From Gnetum montanum (lineage: Eukaryota; Streptophyta; Gnetopsida; Gnetales; Gnetaceae): a stretch of DNA of 21,509 nucleotides. The stretch covers positions 408,339 through 429,847 of the forward strand of contig MNCI01003573.1 in assembly GCA_015680685.1 (NCBI GenBank), written 5' to 3'. Of the stretch, positions 16,391 through 21,509 are shown piece after piece (positions within the stretch are counted from its first letter, which is position 1; the number at the start of each line of letters is the position of its first letter). Below the pieces are notes generated by a model that was given only the letters and a program-made list of their open reading frames with translations, did not search any database and was not told where the DNA came from. The translations under genes and the position numbers were made by a program.

Positions 16391-18992
16391 ATGCCTTCTT
16401 CTCATAAGAGCAACTCACCACCTAAGGACCATACTAGAGACAGTCGGCAAGATAAAAAACATAACCAAAATCAACCAAGTCCTAAGCAGTATAAGATGAC
16501 ATATACTCATCCCGATGAGTATATTCCTAATTTTACTTTTGTTCTCCATCAAGATGAACAACTGTGGTGGAGAGATTTGTAAGGCAACATTGTGTTACCC
16601 CCAGATCGATCAATCTCTCGTATGCTTTTTCGTGCCTTGGTACAGATTGGCATGCAAGAACATTACACTGAATATGTTGTGGATGATTTTGACATGAGGG
16701 ATTATTATCCCACAGATGCCCAATGTATGAGAGATTTAAGGCAGGAGAGCCAACATACTTTTCTGAAGGGCAAAGCCCCGCACGTCCTTAGCGAAATAGG
16801 AGATGAGGAACCCCTATCACGGGTTCTTTACCAAAGGATGTTCCCCCTCCTAACGATGGTGAGGAGGAAGGGTATCAGAACATAAGATCAACGATCCATA
16901 TCCCTGGTTCTAATACTCGTGAACACTAACTGTGCACAGAGGAAACAACCACTCATGCTAAGGATGGGCACTTTGATCGTCACCACGATCGGGGCCGTAG
17001 TAGCCGAAGAGAAGGCAAGAAACATCATCATGGCAATGGTTCCCCTTCTTCTTCCCCTTCTTCACATCACTCACCCTCTCCTTCCACATCTGGGTGTAGC
17101 CACCATGAACATAAAAGAGAGGATAAAAGTAAAAAGGATGAGAGACCTCGATGGGAGAGTTGAGAGAGAGGACAAGGGCAAGGATGTAGGGAGAGTAGGG
17201 AATCACGCAGACATCACAGGCATCATGAAAGAGATGATCATGACAAGCCCCTACTCGTAACCCGAAGTATGCTTGACATTACAGAGGCAGTTAGGATTCC
17301 CACAAGGCATTTGAAGTATAGTCGGATCAAATGATTAGACATGAATAATATCCCATGATTTGAAAGGGGATACAATGCTGATCTGCAAAATCATTTGTAG
17401 GAATTCCATGATGCCTGTGCCTTGCAGAATATAGACAGTGAGTGGCAGAAGCTTAAGTTGTTCCCAAGGACACTCACCAAAGAAGCAGAGAGTTGGTACT
17501 GGTCCTTAGAACTAGAAACCATCAGGAGATGGAGTACGATGCTAGAACTGTTCAACGAAAAGTATCAAAAGTACTCCAGAGTGCCCAATTTGCGTAAGCA
17601 GATCTAAGGCTGGAAGCAAGGTCATCATGAACCCTTGGATGCTGCCATGGCCTGCTACTACACATTGTTACATCATTGCCCAAGCCATGGGTACGCACAG
17701 CAGGATCAACTGTGTCACATTGTGGATGGGCTAAGGCATGAAACGAGACAAACCCTTGGAACCTATGCCCAAGGGAGGCTGTCACAACTTAGAGCCCATG
17801 AAGTGCAAAGCTTGTTGGAGCAAGTAGCAAACGAAGAAGGTGAGCTACGTAAAAAGGAAAGTGTGGAGGAATACAACTGCGATCTCTCTCTTCAAAAGAA
17901 GGGAGTGAAATTTTGTGATGAAGAGGATGAGTCATCAATCGAAGAGTTGGTGAACCGAAAAACCTTGCCGATCCAAAAGTTAAAAATAGAAATAGCGGCT
18001 AAGGTAGATGATGTATGGAGTTCCTTAGACTCTAAAATTGAGACTGCCCTAAAAATTGTAGAATAGTCTAAGGCAGAATAAAGTAGTGACAAAGGTAAGA
18101 ACAAGAGGAGAGATTTAAGCCCTTCACATAACAAGGGTAAGGGGAAAATCATTAACTCCGATGTGGCTGTAGATTCTGACACAAACGATGATGGTGGATG
18201 TGAGGTCTGCTACTATGACCATCATAAGGGATGTTGCCCCATTATCTCACATCTACAGGAGTCTGGGGTGTATGCACTAAATCCAAGACTGAATCACGGC
18301 AAACACCCTGAAGGTTGCCTTATCCACAAGGTAACCTAAGGCAGTTCCACCAACCACTAACGTATTATCCAAGTGGAACTCCACCTCAGCCCATCGGACA
18401 GCATCATTAATGGAAATACCCACAGTCATGGGGGATGCCATCGCCGAAACAACAGTACCCTTACCGGCAGCTTGATCCTTATGGATATTATGTGCAGCAG
18501 CCGATTTCTCCAAGTAACTCTATAGGTCACACAACCCCCAACCGTCACTACCAAGCTTGGGAGTACTTCCAAAGGACTCCTTCTCCTCCGGGAGATACTC
18601 CATACCCACACCATCCTCCTAATCCATCCACACCTCTTCCACCTCAAGTAGTTCCTGTAATACCTCCTGTGCCAACAATGCAAGGGGAAGTTCCTCCTCA
18701 ATCACAGCAACGTGACGTTGCGAGAGCTGTAAATATCCAACCTGCTGCTAGTTTTGACAACTGTAAAAAGAGAAGACCTTACTTCAGAACCAAAAGCCCA
18801 AACAAACTCTCGCAACAACAAGTAGTTGAGGCCATGTACACGCCTCCGCCATCTAACACTTCGGAGCACCCTTTAGTCCAACAGGGCGTAACGCATACGG
18901 TTATGTTAACGCATACCGTAATTGATTGGATCAAGGTAGGCCACCTTCCCAGGAAACTAACTAACCTTGGGAGTCCCTTAATCTATCTATAG
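16391..18992 (+). pseudogene. Broken gag of element A
   Basis: It starts at the ATG at 16391, about 120 bp after the primer site. The frame is 2 to about 16845, then frame 1 to about 18345, then frame 0 onward. The parts are a Lys/Pro/Gln-rich start and an unrecognised segment (about 16500-16830, with FTFVLHQDEQLWWRDL). A long His/Ser/Arg/Asp-rich stretch follows (16900-17260). The capsid-like Retrotrans_gag region is at 17400-17850, with LKLFPRTLTKEAESWYWSL and later HCPSHGYAQQDQL. The zinc knuckle CEVCYYDHHKGCC (CX2CX3HX4C, 18199-18237) and a Pro/Tyr/Gln-rich tail (18435-18900) complete it. Stops include 16580, 17398 (TAG, shared in place with element B), 17605, 18064 and 18990. Length, about 860 codons, suits Athila gag. 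Gag forms the virus-like particle; this copy is inactive. Confidence 0.85.
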
Positions 18993-19320
18993 ATCACCGA
19001 AAATAAACCACATAGGGCTCTTCTTGACTCAGGTTTCAGAGTCAACTTAATTTCACAAAAGATGTATCATGCTTAGAACCTGCCCCAACTTAAGAAGAGC
19101 AACATTCAACTAGAGTTGGCAGACCAGTCCATCACCATTCCCTTGGGATTGGTGGAGGACGTTATTACCACTATGTGTGGTTGGTCCTACCCAGCTGACT
19201 TTCTAGTGATCGAAGTGAACAACAATGAAGGGGACTTCCCAATTATAATGGGAAGGGCATGACTAAGCACAGTAGATGCATGCCTTAGGATCCGTGATCT
19301 TTCCTTGGAAATCTCTAAGG
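18993..19320 (+). pseudogene. Broken retropepsin-like aspartic protease of element A
   Basis: It is in the same frame as the gag tail, just past a TAG at 18990. Visible are RALLDSGFRVNLIS with the catalytic Asp of the D-S-G motif (codon at 19026), LADQSITIPLGLVEDV, YPADFLVIEV and DFPIIMGRA. This is the standard order of plant Ty3/gypsy protease, including the flap-side G-x-VEDV and the I-I-x-G-R end. Two stops break it: TAG at 19074 and TGA at 19260 (probably from TGG, giving the usual GRxWL). The protease would process the Gag polyprotein. The reverse transcriptase that should follow is absent. Confidence 0.88.
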
Positions 19321-19727
19321 TAAACATATGTGGAAAGATCGAGAAGAGGAAAGTTCCATGCATCACATATAGTGATTCATCGGGTGATGACATGGAGGGA
19401 TGCTCATCTCCTCCATGCAGTAGGTGTGCCCTTGAAACTATGCAACAAAGATGCCTATATGTAGCAACCACACAAGAAGTAGTAGACACCCCGTGGTTGA
19501 CAGCTACTTGTAGGAGTAGAAAAATATGCATGGAACGAACTGAGGAAACTCATGCTAACAATGAAAGAATATATACATTGGAACATGAGCATCACCAACT
19601 TTCACCCCTGAATCTAAGATCATCAATTGGTAGAAGTTGGGCACTTCTTAGAAATTCAAATAGACACTCATTATTTCAGATCTCTCCCTTACAACTCAGT
19701 CATGGGGGAGATGGCCACCTATGCTAA
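19321..19727 (+). pseudogene. Post-protease tail of element A, unrecognised
   Basis: The open frame continues from the protease for about 135 codons. The first part, with Ser/Asp/Cys-rich sequence (DSSGDDMEGCSS), may be the protease-RT linker. The last part from about 19650 aligns with sequence that lies after integrase in element C (7400-7330), so the RT to integrase segment was lost between about 19450 and 19650. The exact joint cannot be placed by eye. No function is proposed. Confidence 0.5.
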
Positions 19728-20836
19728 CCATATGGGGCCCTCAGTTCTTTTAAGTTTTTGTTTTACACATTTTTTTTACAATGTTTTTTGTTTTACAAAG
19801 TTATTTAACTTTTCTAATTTTTGTTTTACAACGTCGTTACACTTTTTCATTTTTTATGTGAGTGTGTGTGTATCCACCCTATAAGTTTGTCCCATAATAA
19901 GTGTTCAGATTGATGGTATGAATTGTTTTCATATTGATTGCTAATGTTTGGTTTTTACCTTGAAGTCACAATGTTGATACTAAGGTATGTTTCTTTTGAT
20001 ATGGCATGCAATGAGATCACTTCATCCATTCATCCACAAATTTCTATGGTTTCTCTTGGCTTGGAAATGTACAGTTTCCTTCTAATAATAACTTTAATGA
20101 ATCGGTGACTGGGTATTTCTCAAACTAAGGAGGGACTCAAGGATTGCAAAGGGTGTGACTTCAAGGGAACTTGATGCTTTTGTGTTGGTCATTCTCTTGG
20201 GTGCTTGGATGTTTCTTCTTGAGTTTTCTTACCGTTCTGATGTTACCCAATTATCGGAAGTGGAGACAATAAAAATAAGAAGTCTTTGCATGGTGTGGTT
20301 CTCATGCATAAAAACACAAAACACAAAAAAATAAATAAAGAAAGTGAGAATTCAAAGCACACCCCTTAGACGAAATAAAATTTGGGCTACAAGCACTGGT
20401 TATAGAACCAAAAGTGTTCCCTCTAACTAAGGCCCTTCTCACTTCCCATTGTCTCCTTTGTTTCATCGGAATGGTGGTGGCTCTTTGAAGATGCATCCTT
20501 GTTATCCAAGTGGATGGTTTAGCCAAATGCATTGATGCGAAGCTGCTGGAAGTGGTTGGTTTGAGGCCAAAGTTGGAATGAGACTTGCCAAGTCACATTA
20601 ATCATCAAACACACAAGGGGCTGTACACCACCTTGTTCTTGAGATTCCATTCCATTCTCTTCTCTCCTCTCCATCCTTCTCTCCATTGTTCACCTCATTG
20701 CTGGTTGTATCATTAGTGTATCTATTTTGGTTGATGCATTGTTTTCTTTTTGGTAAATTCTTGTGGTTAAGACTTTAACTCTTGTTCCAAAAGACATTCC
20801 CAGAGCCTACAGACTCTTTGAATGTGGGTCTGTCAG

Positions 20837-20874
20837 GGCATTAATGGCATGCACCTGCTTTGGGGAGGACCCAC
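20837..20874 (+). repeat. Element A copy of the conserved noncoding block
   Basis: GGCATTA, then CTGCTTTGGGGAGGACCCAC, nearly identical to 481-519 (element D). The surrounding sequence is much less similar, so the block appears constrained or recently exchanged. Confidence 0.68.
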
Positions 20875-21051
20875 TGACATTCCTATTTGGTGCATTCGTT
20901 AACTTCTTTTCCTTAACATTTTGCAATTAATTATTATTTTGTTCATTACCATCTTGACGTCTACTTCATTGATGTTTTCAGTTATCCCTTTTTATCTATC
21001 TTTCTTACTCCTTTCCCTTCTTCATTCTAATGCTACCGAAGGTTCGTGATT

Positions 21052-21064
21052 AGTCATGGGGGTA
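21052..21064 (+). other. Internal polypurine tract of element A
   Basis: AGTCATGGGGGTA is the same sequence type as the terminal tracts next to LTR1 and LTR3, yet no LTR follows: the next bases are CGGGGCCC. It sits about 210 bp before the acceptor-like site, as do the internal tracts of B and D at somewhat longer distances. Confidence 0.5.
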
Positions 21065-21258
21065 CGGGGCCCACTTTTTTCAATTTTCTCCTGGCCCCGA
21101 AATTTTTGATTTTCTTCCTAACCCCTACACCTTCAGTAGTCATCATTACTGCATCTCTTGATCCATATTAGCCATACCACAAACTAGCCAATGGACCTAA
21201 TTGAAGCAAGGTATTAATTACTTAATGATTCAATTACCCTTGCTAATATATGATTGTG

Positions 21259-21509
21259 TTGTATGTGCAGATGGCAATCATACAACAATGGAATGGATCT
21301 GGAGCAAACACTTGGAATGGAGTAGCGCTGAAGTAGCTATGCAAGGAGCAAGATCGATGGTGTGATTATGGATGGACAACGAAAAGTGCAATCTTGGCAT
21401 TGGTAGCAGCAACACTTCTTTCTATCTCTCTCTTTCTCTCAAGCTGCCAACAAAGGCCTGATGTCATTGTAATAAGGTGTTCACCTTTGTTGTCATGAAC
21501 ACCAGTTTT
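21259..21509 (+). other. Acceptor-like site, short ATG frame and 3' remnant of element A
   Basis: GTATGTGCAG is directly followed by ATGGCAATCATAC, in the position of the ATGGCC start in B and D. The frame closes after about 21 codons, so the extra ORF is deleted in this copy. The rest is TC-rich sequence ending with TTGTCATGAACACC, which matches element C close to its 3' LTR. The extra ORF thus appears to have been cut out from near its start to its downstream flank. Confidence 0.5.

Larger units (their letters stand above)
19728..21270 (+). other. Noncoding 3' region of element A
   Basis: It starts with a T-rich run with repeated TTTTACA (19745-19860), also present in B and C. Then come segments matching C (CAAAGCACACCCCTTAGACG at 20355) and B (GTGTGACTTCAAGGGAACTT near 20152), the block shared with D and B (20837-20874), a TAGTCATGGGGGTA polypurine tract (21051-21064) and an acceptor-like site ending at 21270. 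No GATATC array is seen here, unlike B and D. I see no gene. Confidence 0.7.
16201..21509 (+). mobile_element. Element A: Athila-like element with gag and protease but no polymerase
   Basis: The order is LTR end (16201-16250), tRNA-Asp primer site (16252-16269), gag (16391-18992), protease (18993 to about 19320), a short tail ORF (to 19727) and a noncoding 3' region to the window end. Reverse transcriptase, RNase H and integrase are missing: about 300 bp after the protease the sequence already matches the region that follows integrase in element C. The 3' end lies just outside, since 21480-21509 (TTGTCATGAACACC) matches element C at about 6385, some 180 bp before its LTR. Confidence 0.85.

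Noticed and set aside
16958-17206. Open frames antisense to gag (also at 17785-17552, 18182-17892, 18513-18277 and 18701-18426)
   Set aside because: They are shadows of the plus-strand gag, with no start context or recognisable domain.
19627-19884. Phe-rich hydrophobic open frame that resembles a small membrane protein (also 7400-7218 on the minus strand)
   Set aside because: The hydrophobic residues come from a T-rich noncoding run with repeated TTTTACA. The runs differ in length and frame between copies, so selection on a protein is unlikely.
1-21509. A new defence, toxin or biosynthetic gene system
   Set aside because: All coding signals are decayed retroelement genes. No host gene, operon-like cluster or toxin gene could be supported.

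Overview
The window reads as repeat-rich plant nuclear DNA. I see no host gene and nothing bacterial. Almost every stretch belongs to one family of decayed LTR retrotransposons of the Ty3/gypsy type, closest in layout to the Athila lineage. The support is a primer-binding site matching the 3' end of plant tRNA-Asp, an Athila-style gag with a CX2CX3HX4C knuckle, a DSG aspartic protease, a Ty3/gypsy integrase, and an extra ORF in the 'env' position preceded by a probable splice acceptor. The species cannot be named from this sequence.

Layout, left to right. (D) 1-5248, plus strand: the 3' part of an element, with a noncoding leader holding a promoter-like block, a long broken coiled-coil ORF (1405-4195), a polypurine tract and a 3' LTR (4365-5248). 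(spacer) 5249-5362. (C) 5363-8132, minus strand: LTR (6208 to 5363), noncoding 3' region and a broken integrase running to 8132. (B) 8133-16200, minus strand: 3' LTR (9022 to 8133), the same extra ORF (11990 to 9203), noncoding region, and a broken gag (about 16200 to 13930) with no protease or polymerase between. B's LTR abuts C inside the integrase, so B probably inserted into C. (A) 16201-21509, plus strand: about 50 bp of LTR end, tRNA-Asp primer-binding site, gag, protease, no RT/RNase H/integrase, then a 3' region that runs off the window. A and B meet head to head near 16200.

How it fits together: no copy is autonomous. A and B have both lost pol and would have needed enzymes in trans. 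All coding regions are full of stops and frameshifts, mostly of the kind C-to-T change makes from glutamine codons. The most interesting signals are (1) nonsense codons shared at the same aligned positions by B and D in the extra ORF, and by A and B in gag; (2) an iterated GATATC-type palindrome array with a TATA box in the LTRs that recurs inside the element upstream of the extra ORF; and (3) a conserved splice-acceptor/ATG and internal polypurine tract in front of that ORF. All homology statements come from reading and aligning by eye; no database search was run.
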